Source of the DNA: Burkholderia sp. Ax-1719
GTDB lineage: Bacteria > Pseudomonadota > Gammaproteobacteria > Burkholderiales > Burkholderiaceae
Direction: 5' to 3'
Assembly (NCBI RefSeq): GCF_011753055.1
Contig: NZ_VWWJ01000007.1
Coordinates: 62,001-126,000, forward strand
DNA length: 64,000 bases
In this document: piece after piece, positions 1-8,639 of the stretch
Numbering within the stretch: the stretch's first letter is position 1
Layout: the number at the start of each line of letters is the position of its first letter
Translations under genes and position numbers: made by a program
The notes under the pieces: generated by a model
What the model was told of the DNA's origin: nothing
Database searches by the model: none
The model's input: the letters and a program-made list of their open reading frames with translations, nothing else

Positions 1-239
1 ACACCAATTGATTGATTTCAAAACCGGTATTTCCGACATTACTGACCACTGGCGATGCTGCATTGTTGATTCATTATGAATGAAACTCCCCCATTCCGAC
101 TCACTCAATAACTCGCCCAAAACCAGATCCACTCAACCCTACCCTTCATTATGTTGACAATGCAGATTCTTAAAATCTAGAATTCTGCGGCGACTTAACC
201 CGGCAAGCCGGCCGCAAACCTGGCAACGGCAGTTTCAGC

Positions 240-527
240 ATGAATGTTCAGCAGTTCATGCTTGAACTGGACGAAGAAACGTTCAAAACACATCCACTGG
301 CATATCTCGACGGCGGTCTGGCAGATCTTGGGCCGATCGATATGAGCAGAATCGCAATGCAGCCCAACATTCAGGAATGGGGCGATTCGCGAACCTGGGG
401 ACAAGCGGTCGACAGTGGCGTAGGAGTGGCGAAAACAAGAGCAACAGAAGCAGGAGAAGCCGTCGGTAAAGGCATTGATGTCGTGAGCTATACCCTGCAG
501 CGCTTACTTTCCTTCAAGTTCAACTGA
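240..527 (+). CDS. Hypothetical protein, possible C-terminal stub of a T6SS effector
   Basis: A 95-residue acidic protein with no family that I recognise. No clear Shine-Dalgarno precedes the ATG. The frame stays open upstream to a TAA at 171-173, so about 22 more codons without a usable ATG could precede it. The C-terminal half (TRATEAGEAVGKGIDVVSYTLQRLL) looks like an amphipathic helix. It lies 14 bp before an exported Asp-box protein and is followed by a PAAR gene, the layout of a type VI secretion effector-immunity-spike cassette. A complete effector of a few hundred residues is missing here. I therefore infer it may be the remnant C-terminus of one, but it could equally be a small independent protein. 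Base composition upstream (1-180) is clearly more AT-rich than the rest of the window. Confidence 0.45.
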   Translation: MNVQQFMLELDEETFKTHPLAYLDGGLADLGPIDMSRIAMQPNIQEWGDSRTWGQAVDSGVGVAKTRATEAGEAVGKGIDVVSYTLQRLLSFKFN

Positions 528-541
528 AGTCACAAACTGAT

Positions 542-1747
542 ATGCGGTGGAAATTAATCTGTGGCGCGTTGCTAGTTGCAGCGGCTGTAACTTACGGATA
601 CGAGAAAATGTCGACTGGCTGGGAAACGATTTCAACAAACTTCATGAAAGGCGATAAGCCTTACGGCGGTGGGAATTTCATCATTCGCGGCGATAAAGCT
701 ATAAGCCTGAAGGTCGCAGGCCCCGTCATCACGTTTAAACCCGCAAGCGAGTCAAGCAATCCCGATGTGGCTGAGCCAACGGAAGACTGGATGAGCGACG
801 CGAATCAACGCATGAATCGCTGGACGGTCAGCGTCTTGCGAGGTTCCATTAACGGTAATCTGGTGCGCTTGTTTTCCCAACCAGGACAGGATGGCGTGTG
901 GTGGCACTCGCCTGATTGGAGCACGTTATACGTTAGCACTGGATGGATGGACTATTTGTCGCCTATTCCATCCGATGGCCTTACACCACAGGTCACCAGA
1001 CTTTGGCGTTCTAGCGATGGCGGCAACACCTGGGTACAACTGAACTGGCCGGAGAACCACAATATAGGTCACCTCCTCTTCCTCGATGCAACGCGTAGTT
1101 ACGCAATTGGTTGGGGGCCGCATGTGTGGCGAACAACCGACGGCGGTTCATCATGGCATGAGATTCCAACGCCCCCTCTTGCAAGCCTGACAAAACCACG
1201 CGCAACATTCGACGGCGTAGACCTCGCCAGGGACGGAACGCTACGAGTAGCCTATTACGTCGATGAACTGCACGAAACCAAGTCCTCTAGCGTCGTCTAC
1301 CGACTTCGCTGGAGTGATCAGCAGTTCGAACCGGAAACTGTATTGTCCGGGCAGACGGTAGTGGACATGAAGTCGGTGCCGAAAAATGCGGGCGAGGACA
1401 CGATTTATGCTCTGGCCAGTCCGGGACCACATTCAGACACAATGAGCCGTGGTGGCATTATCTCTATGTGGACCAGTACTCAACCGGCCCCAGTCCGTCA
1501 GCTTCATGAGTTTGCAGCGCCTCTGAGCATGAGTGGTCTGGCCGTTGGCGTTCGAGGCGTACTGATTGCCTATGCAACGGATAGCAGCGGCAGTGGCGCG
1601 CCACATGATTTCAGCCTCTACAGTACCGATGCGGGAAAGTCGTGGACGCAGTCGGACGATGGACTTATGCTGGGGGGCTACTTCGACGCCGATACGAGTA
1701 CAGAATATGGATTGTCCGCTTATACGCTGAAAAAGCGCCAGTTCTAA
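542..1747 (+). CDS. Exported Asp-box beta-propeller protein, Tli3-like T6SS immunity candidate
   Basis: 401 residues. The N-terminus (MRWKLICGALLVAAAVTYGY) is a short signal or membrane anchor, so the body should face the periplasm. Three Asp-box motifs are visible (SSDGGNTW, TTDGGSSW, STDAGKSW), which mark bacterial-neuraminidase-repeat propellers. Immunity proteins of the Tli3 type, which protect against T6SS phospholipase effectors, are anchored periplasmic proteins with such repeats, and the following PAAR gene fits. The start is the first ATG after the upstream stop, 14 bp downstream of the previous gene, so the two are probably co-transcribed. A generic exported propeller or photosystem-assembly-like protein remains possible. 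Confidence 0.6.
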   Translation: MRWKLICGALLVAAAVTYGYEKMSTGWETISTNFMKGDKPYGGGNFIIRGDKAISLKVAGPVITFKPASESSNPDVAEPTEDWMSDANQRMNRWTVSVLRGSINGNLVRLFSQPGQDGVWWHSPDWSTLYVSTGWMDYLSPIPSDGLTPQVTRLWRSSDGGNTWVQLNWPENHNIGHLLFLDATRSYAIGWGPHVWRTTDGGSSWHEIPTPPLASLTKPRATFDGVDLARDGTLRVAYYVDELHETKSSSVVYRLRWSDQQFEPETVLSGQTVVDMKSVPKNAGEDTIYALASPGPHSDTMSRGGIISMWTSTQPAPVRQLHEFAAPLSMSGLAVGVRGVLIAYATDSSGSGAPHDFSLYSTDAGKSWTQSDDGLMLGGYFDADTSTEYGLSAYTLKKRQF

Positions 1748-1772
1748 CCAGTAAAGACACGGTCATACGGAC

Positions 1773-2060
1773 ATGCCACGCTACCTCATACTCAACGGCG
1801 ACAAAACCACCGCCAACGGCACCGTCATCGCCGCCGCAACGACGATCCAGTTCACCGGCCGCGATGTCGCTCATGAAGGCGACGAAGTGCAATGCCCCGC
1901 CTGCAACAGCACGGGCAAAATCCAGTGCGATGGACCGCGTCAGATCATGACCGCGCCCGATGGCCGTCATGCCGCCTTGAGCGACGATCTTTGCATCTGC
2001 AAGTGCAATCCGCCGCCAAAGCTGGTCGCTTCGCAGCAATCGATGTCCGTCGATGCCTGA
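1773..2060 (+). CDS. PAAR-domain protein (T6SS spike tip)
   Basis: 95 residues, the normal size of a stand-alone PAAR protein. The sequence opens with MPRYLILNGDKTTANGTVI, a common PAAR opening in Burkholderiales. It carries the Cys pairs (CPAC, CICKC) and late His/Cys residues that can bind the metal at the tip of the beta-cone. PAAR proteins sharpen the VgrG spike of the type VI secretion system and recruit effectors. It starts 25 bp after the propeller gene and ends the cassette at a strong hairpin. No structural T6SS genes are in the window, so this is an orphan effector locus that would rely on an apparatus encoded elsewhere. Confidence 0.85.
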   Translation: MPRYLILNGDKTTANGTVIAAATTIQFTGRDVAHEGDEVQCPACNSTGKIQCDGPRQIMTAPDGRHAALSDDLCICKCNPPPKLVASQQSMSVDA

Positions 2061-2076
2061 TCGACGTTAGCGGTTT

Positions 2077-2112
2077 GCGATATCGCGCGCGCAAAAAAAC
2101 GCGCGATATCGC
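2077..2112. terminator. Hairpin between the convergent PAAR and lactonase genes
   Basis: A perfect 13-bp inverted repeat (GCGATATCGCGCG at 2077-2089 and its complement at 2100-2112) encloses a loop containing seven A residues. It sits exactly between two convergent genes, so a bidirectional terminator is the simplest reading. Confidence 0.7.
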
Positions 2113-2119
2113 TGTCGGC

Positions 2120-3226
2120 TTACTCGTTCGACCCCGCGTAATTCACCACCTCGACCCAGTTCGCGCCCTTGCCCACCGGATACTGTCCGCTTTCATGCAA
2201 CGCGCCCGTCTTCGCATCGATGCGATAGACGCTCATCGTCGGCGACAACTGCCCGACTGCGAACAGGAAACGCCCCGAAGGATCGATATTGAAACCGCGC
2301 GGCTGCTTCTGCGTTGCGTAGGTGCCGATGCGCTCAAGCTTGCCGGTGGTCTCGCTCACGCGATACGCCGCCAGCGTGCTCGACGTGCGCTCCGACGCAT
2401 ACAGAAAGCGTCCGTCCGGCGTCAGATGCAGATCTGCGCCCCAAGGTTTATCGCCGTGAAAATCGGGCGGCAGGATCGAAATTGTCTGGATCGGCTTGAC
2501 CGTGTCGCGCGTGCGATCGAACGCGAGCACATGCAGCTTGCCGTCGAGTTCGTCGATCAGATAAACGAAGCGCCCGTCCGCCGAGAAAACAAAATGGCGC
2601 GGACCCGACTTCTCGGGTAGCGCATAGGCGGGCGCGGCGTCCTCGGTCAACTGCCCCGTCGCGGCGTCGAAACGCAGGCGCAGCCACGCATCCGAACCCA
2701 GCACCGAAGCGAACGCATAGCGGTTATCCGCCGACACGCGGATCGCATGCGCCATCGGTCCCGTCTTGATGGTCTGCTGCACCTCGCCCGCCACGCCATC
2801 CACGCCGATGCGGTTCACCGCCAGTTGGTTGCCGCCGTACGAAGCCGACAGCAGATAACGGCCGGTCGCGTCGGTCGAGAGATAAGCCATGCTTTCGGCC
2901 AGCGGCGCGCGGCCCAGTTCGCCCAGACGACCATCGAGCGGATTGACGGCAAAGCTCACCACGCGATACGGCTGCGAACGCAGGCCCGCATAGAGCCGCC
3001 GATGATCGGGCGAGAACGTCATCGGCATGACGGTGCCGCCCACGGGCACGGTTTCGACTGCCGCTAGCGCGCCGCTAGCCTCGTCCATGCGGAACACCGA
3101 AATATCCTGGCTATCCGCGTTCGACACGTAGACGTACGTCGCCCCCTGCGCCGACTGGGCGCAAAGCGCTGCACCTGCGAGTCCGATCATCGCCCCCACC
3201 ATCCCCTGCACCACCTTTCTGTTCAT
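2120..3226 (-). CDS. Secreted lactonase, YbhE/6-phosphogluconolactonase-like seven-bladed propeller
   Basis: About 368 residues from the ATG at 3226, which has an AAGGAAA ribosome site upstream; a longer frame to 3316 exists but lacks one. The N-terminus (MNRKVVQGMVGAMIGLAGAALCAQSAQGA) is a clear Sec signal peptide. The rest is a repetitive beta-propeller with the lactonase-family repeat style (YVYVSNADSQDISVF, YLLSASYGGNQL, HLTPDGRFLYASERTSSTL). The family includes the PgL lactonase and carboxy-cis,cis-muconate cyclases. A signal peptide argues against 6-phosphogluconolactone as substrate and for a periplasmic aldonolactone. It is divergent from a sugar-acid carrier, which fits periplasmic ring opening followed by uptake; that link is inference. 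Confidence 0.8.
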   Translation of the reverse strand: MNRKVVQGMVGAMIGLAGAALCAQSAQGATYVYVSNADSQDISVFRMDEASGALAAVETVPVGGTVMPMTFSPDHRRLYAGLRSQPYRVVSFAVNPLDGRLGELGRAPLAESMAYLSTDATGRYLLSASYGGNQLAVNRIGVDGVAGEVQQTIKTGPMAHAIRVSADNRYAFASVLGSDAWLRLRFDAATGQLTEDAAPAYALPEKSGPRHFVFSADGRFVYLIDELDGKLHVLAFDRTRDTVKPIQTISILPPDFHGDKPWGADLHLTPDGRFLYASERTSSTLAAYRVSETTGKLERIGTYATQKQPRGFNIDPSGRFLFAVGQLSPTMSVYRIDAKTGALHESGQYPVGKGANWVEVVNYAGSNE

Positions 3227-3493
3227 GTTTTCCTTTTTTGCGCACGCAGCGTGTGCCCTGAGCGGAGACCAATCCGCCATGTTGTCGAACAACTTTTGCG
3301 ACGATCCCATAGCCACGCGCTTTCGACAAATCCACGTTTACCCTGAAAACTGGCAAAAATAAGTGTTCTACGGTTGATCCCGATCCGATCGGCGCGCTAC
3401 GATTGCCTCTGACAAGTTGAAAAGACGTATTACAACTAAGGCAGCACAGAGACAGGGAAGCCTCGCTTCCCGCGCACCGAAGGGTCCAACACC

Positions 3494-4855
3494 ATGCCGT
3501 TGAGCCGTACCGCCAGCCCCGCCGCCGCAGACGCCGCCGAAGCCTTAACGCGCACCAAAGTCCGCTACGTCATCCTCGCGCTGATATTCATCATTACGAC
3601 GCTCAACTACGCGGACCGCGCAACGCTTTCGGTGACTGGCTCGGCCATGCGCGCCGAATTCGGCTTCGACGCCATCCGCATGGGCTATATCTTCTCGGCG
3701 TTCAGCTGGGCGTATGTGCTCTCGCAACTGCCGGCAGGCTGGATTCTCGACCGCTTCGGCGCACGCCGCGTCTACGCGGCCAGCATCTTTCTCTGGTCGC
3801 TGTTCACGCTGCTGCAAAGCGCGATTGGCGTGCTTGGCAGCGCGGCGGCCGCCGTTACTGCGCTCTTTGCGCTGCGCTTCGTGATGGGCGCGGCGGAGGC
3901 GCCGGCCTTTCCCGCCAACGCCAAGGTCGTCGCCAGCTGGTTCCCGACGAAGGAGCGCGGCACGGCATCGGCGATTTTCAATTCGGCGCAGTACTTCGCG
4001 GCGGTGGTGTTCACGCCGCTGATGGCGTGGGTTACGCATGCCTATGGCTGGCATCACGTGTATCTGATGATGGGCGTTGGCGGCCTCGTGCTCGCCGTCG
4101 TCTGGCTCAAGGTGATGAAGAACCCGGCCACGCATCCGCATATCAATCGCCAGGAACTCGACTACATCGAGCAAGGCGGCGGCCTCGTCAACGGCCATCA
4201 GCGCAAGTCACGTTCGGAACAGGCGCAGAGCAGCAACGGCTGGCAGTTGATGCGCCAGTTGCTCACCAACCGCATGCTGCTGGGGGTTTATCTTGCGCAG
4301 TACTGCATCAACGTCATCACGTATTTCTTCCTGACGTGGTTCCCGATCTACCTCGTGCAGGCGCGCGGCATGACGATCCTGCAGGCGGGCCTGGTGGCGT
4401 CGCTGCCGGCGGTCTGCGGCTTTCTCGGCGGGGTGCTGGGCGGCGTGCTGTCCGATGCGCTGATTCGCGGCGGCGCCTCGCTCACCGTGGCGCGCAAGGG
4501 GCCGATCGTGGGCGGCATGGCGCTGTCTGCGTGCATCGTCGGCTGCAATTACGTGCACAGTGACTGGCTAGTGGTCGCGCTGATGTCGCTGGCGTTTTTT
4601 GGCAAGGGCCTGGGCGCGCTCGGCTGGGCCGTAGTCGCCGATACCGCGCCGAAGGAAGCGATTGGCCTCTCCGGCTCGATCTTCAATATGTTCGGCAATG
4701 TGGCCGGTATCGTCACGCCGATCGTGATCGGCTATCTGGTGGCGAAGACCGGCTCGTTCGACAGCGCGCTTGCGTTCGTGGGTGTGAACGCCGCGGTTAC
4801 GGTGTTTAGCTATCTCGTGATCGTGAAGGAGATCAAGCGGGTGGAACTGGCTTGA
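3494..4855 (+). CDS. MFS transporter, anion:cation symporter family (glucarate/galactonate-like)
   Basis: 453 residues with about twelve hydrophobic segments. The LNYADRATLS motif in helix 1 and the loop LDRFGARRV are hallmarks of the ACS branch of the major facilitator superfamily, which includes GudP, GarP and DgoT for sugar acids. The ATG at 3494 has AAGGG about 8 bases upstream. No sugar-acid dehydratase lies nearby, so the exact substrate is unknown. It is divergent from the secreted lactonase (267-bp shared upstream region), which suggests a lactone-derived aldonate. It ends at a hairpin shared with the convergent porin gene. Confidence 0.85.
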   Translation: MPLSRTASPAAADAAEALTRTKVRYVILALIFIITTLNYADRATLSVTGSAMRAEFGFDAIRMGYIFSAFSWAYVLSQLPAGWILDRFGARRVYAASIFLWSLFTLLQSAIGVLGSAAAAVTALFALRFVMGAAEAPAFPANAKVVASWFPTKERGTASAIFNSAQYFAAVVFTPLMAWVTHAYGWHHVYLMMGVGGLVLAVVWLKVMKNPATHPHINRQELDYIEQGGGLVNGHQRKSRSEQAQSSNGWQLMRQLLTNRMLLGVYLAQYCINVITYFFLTWFPIYLVQARGMTILQAGLVASLPAVCGFLGGVLGGVLSDALIRGGASLTVARKGPIVGGMALSACIVGCNYVHSDWLVVALMSLAFFGKGLGALGWAVVADTAPKEAIGLSGSIFNMFGNVAGIVTPIVIGYLVAKTGSFDSALAFVGVNAAVTVFSYLVIVKEIKRVELA

Positions 4856-4861
4856 GGCGGG

Positions 4862-4897
4862 TCAGGCGCGGCGCGCTTTTGCAACGCGCGCGCCTGA
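4862..4897. terminator. GC-rich hairpin between convergent MFS and porin genes
   Basis: TCAGGCGCG(G)CGCG at 4862 onward pairs, with a one-base bulge, with CGCGCGCGCCTGA at 4885-4897 around a loop containing TTTT. It occupies the gap between two convergent genes. Confidence 0.6.
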
Positions 4898-4901
4898 TGC
4901 G

Positions 4902-6038
4902 TCAAAAGCTATGCCGGATGCCCGCCATGATGCCCAGTTGCCCCAGGCCCGGCGCGGGCGTCGTACCTCCACCGCCCTGGCTGACCGTATAGGCCGCCTT
5001 AGCGCTGTTCCACAGATACGCGCCTTGCAGATACACCGCGCTGCGTTTGGAAAGCAGATACGTACTGCGCAGCGCGGCGATCGTGCCACGCGCATCGTCA
5101 TGCGCGTTGACGATGCGATAGACGCCGCCATCGACGATAAAAGCCGGCGTGAGCGAATACGAGGCGGTCAGATAGAACTGATCCGAATGTACGTTGGGCG
5201 TCGCGGGCGAGACGGTGTCGACGCGCCGTCCCAGCCAGCCGCCGCCCAGCCGCAGCGCGCCGATCTGGCCATAGCCGTTCAGTTGCATGCGCACGTCGGT
5301 GTCGCCGGGATTCGTGAATGCGAAAGTCGGCGTGCCATCGTATAGATTCGCGGATGCGCCCGCGCCGCCGCGCTGCTGATCGTATGATGCGGCCACGCCG
5401 TAACCATTGCGGTCGTAGCGCAGCATGGCGGACCACTCGCGGCAGGTCTGCGCACTGCCCGGCACCGGCCCCACACACGTGCCCTGCCCCGGCGAATTGC
5501 CCGTTCCCGCCGAATCGCGCCCGAACGACCAGGTCGCGCCCAGCGTGAAGCCCGCGTAGCTGCCTTTGTAGACCACGGTGTTGTCGCTGCGCGAACTCGG
5601 CAAATACTGATCGAACGAAGCGGTGCCGCCGTAAATGTCGGGGCCGAGCAGATCGGCATCGGCGATGGCCCAGAAGGTCATCGTGTACTGGCGGCCAAAC
5701 GTAAGCGCGCCATAGGGCGTATCGAAACCGACCCACGCCTGCCGCCCGAACATACGGCCGCCCTGGTTGAGCGTGCCGCTGCGCATATTGAAGCCACTCT
5801 CCAGCGCAAAGATGGCCCGCCAGCCGCCGCCGAGTTCTTCGCGTCCCCGCACGCCCCAGCGCGACGGCATTTCGCCGGTGATGCCGGGCATTCGCACCAC
5901 GGCGTCGCCTACGGCATTGGCATGCGAGACATATTCGATACCCGTATCGACGATACCGTACAGCGTGACGCTGCTCTGCGCGCATGCCGCCGCGCTGGCG
6001 CCCAACAGCGCCGCTCCTGCTGCGATCCGAACTTTCAT
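4902..6038 (-). CDS. Outer-membrane porin, Porin_4/OmpC-like family
   Basis: 378 residues from the ATG at 6038, which has AGGAG about 12 bases upstream; the longer frame to 6077 would precede the signal peptide. The signal peptide (MKVRIAAGAALLGASAAACA) is followed by QSSVTLYGIVDTG, the invariant start of mature Burkholderia trimeric porins. The protein ends in GIRHSF, with the C-terminal Phe needed for barrel assembly. Sixteen-strand porins of this type are general or substrate-biased diffusion channels. It lies 181 bp after the aromatic-acid carrier on the same strand, so it is likely the last gene of the benzoylformate operon and may admit the substrate. Confidence 0.9.
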   Translation of the reverse strand: MKVRIAAGAALLGASAAACAQSSVTLYGIVDTGIEYVSHANAVGDAVVRMPGITGEMPSRWGVRGREELGGGWRAIFALESGFNMRSGTLNQGGRMFGRQAWVGFDTPYGALTFGRQYTMTFWAIADADLLGPDIYGGTASFDQYLPSSRSDNTVVYKGSYAGFTLGATWSFGRDSAGTGNSPGQGTCVGPVPGSAQTCREWSAMLRYDRNGYGVAASYDQQRGGAGASANLYDGTPTFAFTNPGDTDVRMQLNGYGQIGALRLGGGWLGRRVDTVSPATPNVHSDQFYLTASYSLTPAFIVDGGVYRIVNAHDDARGTIAALRSTYLLSKRSAVYLQGAYLWNSAKAAYTVSQGGGGTTPAPGLGQLGIMAGIRHSF

Positions 6039-6219
6039 GACGATTCTGGTCTCCTGTACGACAGTATGTTTTGGCATCCTAATTAATGGCGTGCGACGGC
6101 CTTCGCCGGCAGCCGCGAATTCACAATCAGACGATGAATCAGACGATAAGAAGCGCCGCGCGCGTGTGCGACTACGCGCGGCAAATGAGACGAACCCGGT
6201 TCAAACCAGGGTCAACCGA

Positions 6220-7626
6220 TCAGCGAGCCTGATCGGCAGGAATATGCCGCCGCACCATCGCAAGCGCGAGCAACACCGCCGCCATCGCCGCACCTAGCAT
6301 CAGCAGATAGGCGAATGCCCCGCCCGCCGTGATGACCGCCGCGCCTGCGAACGCGCTGAGAATCGCGCCGACGCGTCCGAATGCCAGCGCCGAAGCCGTG
6401 CCCGTCGCGCGTACGCTGGTCGGATAGACGAAGGCGCACAGCGCGTAAAGCGTCGATTGCACCGCATTCACAAACAGCCCATGCAGTCCCAGCCCGGCAA
6501 TCAGCCACCCCGTATGCTGCGTCGCGCCCACGCCGAGAATCATCCACGCGCTCGCCGCGCCGCCGGCACAGCACAACAGCATCGGCCAGCGCGAGCCCCA
6601 GCGGGAAATCGCCAGCGCGCAACCCAGCGCGCCGATCACGCCGCCCAGGTTGTAGGCGCTCAGTCCGTAGCCCGCGAGCGAGACGGACAAGCCTTCGGCG
6701 GTGAGCATCGAAGGCAGCCAGCTAAATGCGCTGTACACCGCGAGCAGGCACATGAAAAACGCTGCCCAGATTGCGGCGCTATCGGGCGCGCGGCCATCGC
6801 GGAACAACGCCGTAAAGCCGACATGTTTTTCCGCGCGTTGCTCACGCAGATCGGTGAAGGTGGCGTCAGGCGCAACGTCGCGCGCCATGCGGCCGAGCAG
6901 ACGCGCGAGTTCCGGCCAGCGCGGCGAGCGGCGCGCGAGAAAACGCGGCGATTCCGGCAGACAGGCGAGCAGCGCGACAGCCAGCACCAGCGGCAACACG
7001 CCGCCCGCGACGAACAGACCGCGCCAGCCGTACACGGGCAGCACTTGCGCCGCGAACAGTCCCGCGAGCATGCCGCCCAGCGGCACACATACAATCGTCG
7101 CCGTAACTGCGAAGGTACGCAGGCGCGCGGGCGTGTATTCGGCGGTCATGGTGGTCGAACTCGGCAACGCGCCGCCAATCCCAAGGCCCGCCACGAAGCG
7201 CAGCGCCGCGATCACCGCAATATTGGGCGCAAGGCCAATCGAACAGGTCGCCGCGCCGAACACCAGCACGCTGCCGATCACAGCCCAGCGCCGCCCAAAG
7301 CGGTCCGCGAACAGTCCCGCACAGGCGCTGCCGATGCCCATGCCGATCAGTCCCGCCGCCACCACGGGCGCGAACGCGTTGCGCGTAATGCCCCACTCCT
7401 TGATGAGCATCGGGATCGCGAAACCAATGAGCTGGCTATCGAATCCGTCGACGACGATCGACAGCGCCGCCAGCACCACCACGCACTTTTGCAGCAACGT
7501 GAAGGGACCGTCGTCGAGCGCCTGGCCGATATCGACCGCAGCGCCGCCATGCGCGATTCCGGCCTGCGCGGCCTGCGCGGCGCGGTCGGCGTCGGCGGCT
7601 GCGGAGGCCGCAGGGGAATAGTTCAT
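6220..7626 (-). CDS. MFS transporter, aromatic acid:H+ symporter (AAHS) type
   Basis: 468 residues from the ATG at 7626 (GGAG upstream). A hydrophilic Ala-rich head of about 45 residues precedes twelve predicted helices. VVDGFDSQLIGFAIPMLIKEW matches the DGFD/D motif of helix 1 in the AAHS family (PcaK, BenK, MhpT), in which the aspartate is required for transport. LFADRFGRRW is the conserved loop 2-3 motif. It sits 41 bp after the ketopantoate-reductase-like gene in the benzoylformate-decarboxylase operon. An aromatic or phenyl-substituted keto acid is therefore a reasonable but unproven substrate. Confidence 0.85.
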   Translation of the reverse strand: MNYSPAASAAADADRAAQAAQAGIAHGGAAVDIGQALDDGPFTLLQKCVVVLAALSIVVDGFDSQLIGFAIPMLIKEWGITRNAFAPVVAAGLIGMGIGSACAGLFADRFGRRWAVIGSVLVFGAATCSIGLAPNIAVIAALRFVAGLGIGGALPSSTTMTAEYTPARLRTFAVTATIVCVPLGGMLAGLFAAQVLPVYGWRGLFVAGGVLPLVLAVALLACLPESPRFLARRSPRWPELARLLGRMARDVAPDATFTDLREQRAEKHVGFTALFRDGRAPDSAAIWAAFFMCLLAVYSAFSWLPSMLTAEGLSVSLAGYGLSAYNLGGVIGALGCALAISRWGSRWPMLLCCAGGAASAWMILGVGATQHTGWLIAGLGLHGLFVNAVQSTLYALCAFVYPTSVRATGTASALAFGRVGAILSAFAGAAVITAGGAFAYLLMLGAAMAAVLLALAMVRRHIPADQAR

Positions 7627-7667
7627 CGAATTGTCTCCATCGTTTTTGTTGTTGGTGCATGCGCGCT

Positions 7668-8603
7668 TTAGCGCGTCACGCTGGCGTCCACCAGACGCAC
7701 GAGTTGCAGCAGCGTTTCCGTGCAAGGCACCGCCATCGGCACGGCACGCGCGGCCTCGACCACCGCGCCGTTGATCGCCTCGATTTCGGTTCTGCGGCCC
7801 GCCAGCACGTCCTGCAACATCGACGGCCGATGCGCGCGATGATTGGCCAGCGCATGCCGCACGTTCCCGACCATATGTGCTTCGTCGACGGCCACGCCGC
7901 TGGCGCGCGCGACGGCCGCCACTTCGGCGACGATCTTCAGCGCCAGCTCAGGGCCGTCGGGCACGTTCGAGAGTTCGCCCACGGTGCATTGCGTGACCGC
8001 GCAGAGGCTGTTGAGCGCCGCATTGAACGCGACCTTCTCCCAGATCGTGATCCACACATCCGGGTCGGCGCTGCAGGCCAGGCCCGCCGAATTGAGGGCC
8101 GCCACCGTGCGCGCGACGCTCACGCGCGTCTCGCCGTCGGCGCTCATCAGGCGCGTCATGCCGCTGCCATGCGAGCTCACACGGCCCGCCGAGGGTTTGT
8201 CGGCCGGCCACGTCGTCACGCCCACCATGATGCGTTCGCGCGGCACGCTGCGCGCCAGGCGTTCGACGTTGCCGAGCCCGTTCTGCAATGACAGCACCGA
8301 TGTATGCGGGCCGATCAGCGCACGCGCCGCATCGAGCGCCGCTTCGGTGTGCATCGTCTTCGTAAAGACGATCAGCAGTTCGGGCGCGCGCTGCGCCGCT
8401 TCGGGCCGCAAGGCGCGCAACTTCGTGACCACGCGCTCGCCCGCGTCGGTGGCAAGGCGCAGGCCGTCGCGGCGGATCGCCTCCAGATGCGCCTCGTCGA
8501 TATCGAGCAGCGTGACGTCGTGCCCCGCCTCCGCCAGCAGGCCGCCGAACAGCGACCCCATCGCCCCCGCGCCGAGAATCGCTATCTCCATCGCTTCATG
8601 CAT
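7668..8603 (-). CDS. 2-dehydropantoate 2-reductase family oxidoreductase
   Basis: 311 residues. The ATG at 8603 has AAGGAG 6 bases upstream, which decides against the internal Met at residue 5. The N-terminus carries the NADP-binding glycine motif ILGAGAMGSLFGG. WEKVAFNAALNSLCAVTQ contains the catalytic lysine and the Asn of the PanE family. The family reduces ketopantoate to pantoate, but many paralogues in catabolic operons act on other 2-oxo acids. Here it lies between a benzoylformate-type decarboxylase and an aromatic-acid carrier, so a 2-oxo acid of that pathway is the likelier substrate; this is inference. Confidence 0.8.
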   Translation of the reverse strand: MHEAMEIAILGAGAMGSLFGGLLAEAGHDVTLLDIDEAHLEAIRRDGLRLATDAGERVVTKLRALRPEAAQRAPELLIVFTKTMHTEAALDAARALIGPHTSVLSLQNGLGNVERLARSVPRERIMVGVTTWPADKPSAGRVSSHGSGMTRLMSADGETRVSVARTVAALNSAGLACSADPDVWITIWEKVAFNAALNSLCAVTQCTVGELSNVPDGPELALKIVAEVAAVARASGVAVDEAHMVGNVRHALANHRAHRPSMLQDVLAGRRTEIEAINGAVVEAARAVPMAVPCTETLLQLVRLVDASVTR

Positions 8604-8639
8604 TGCCGTCTCCTTGTCGCGTTGTTCTCTATAGCGTCG

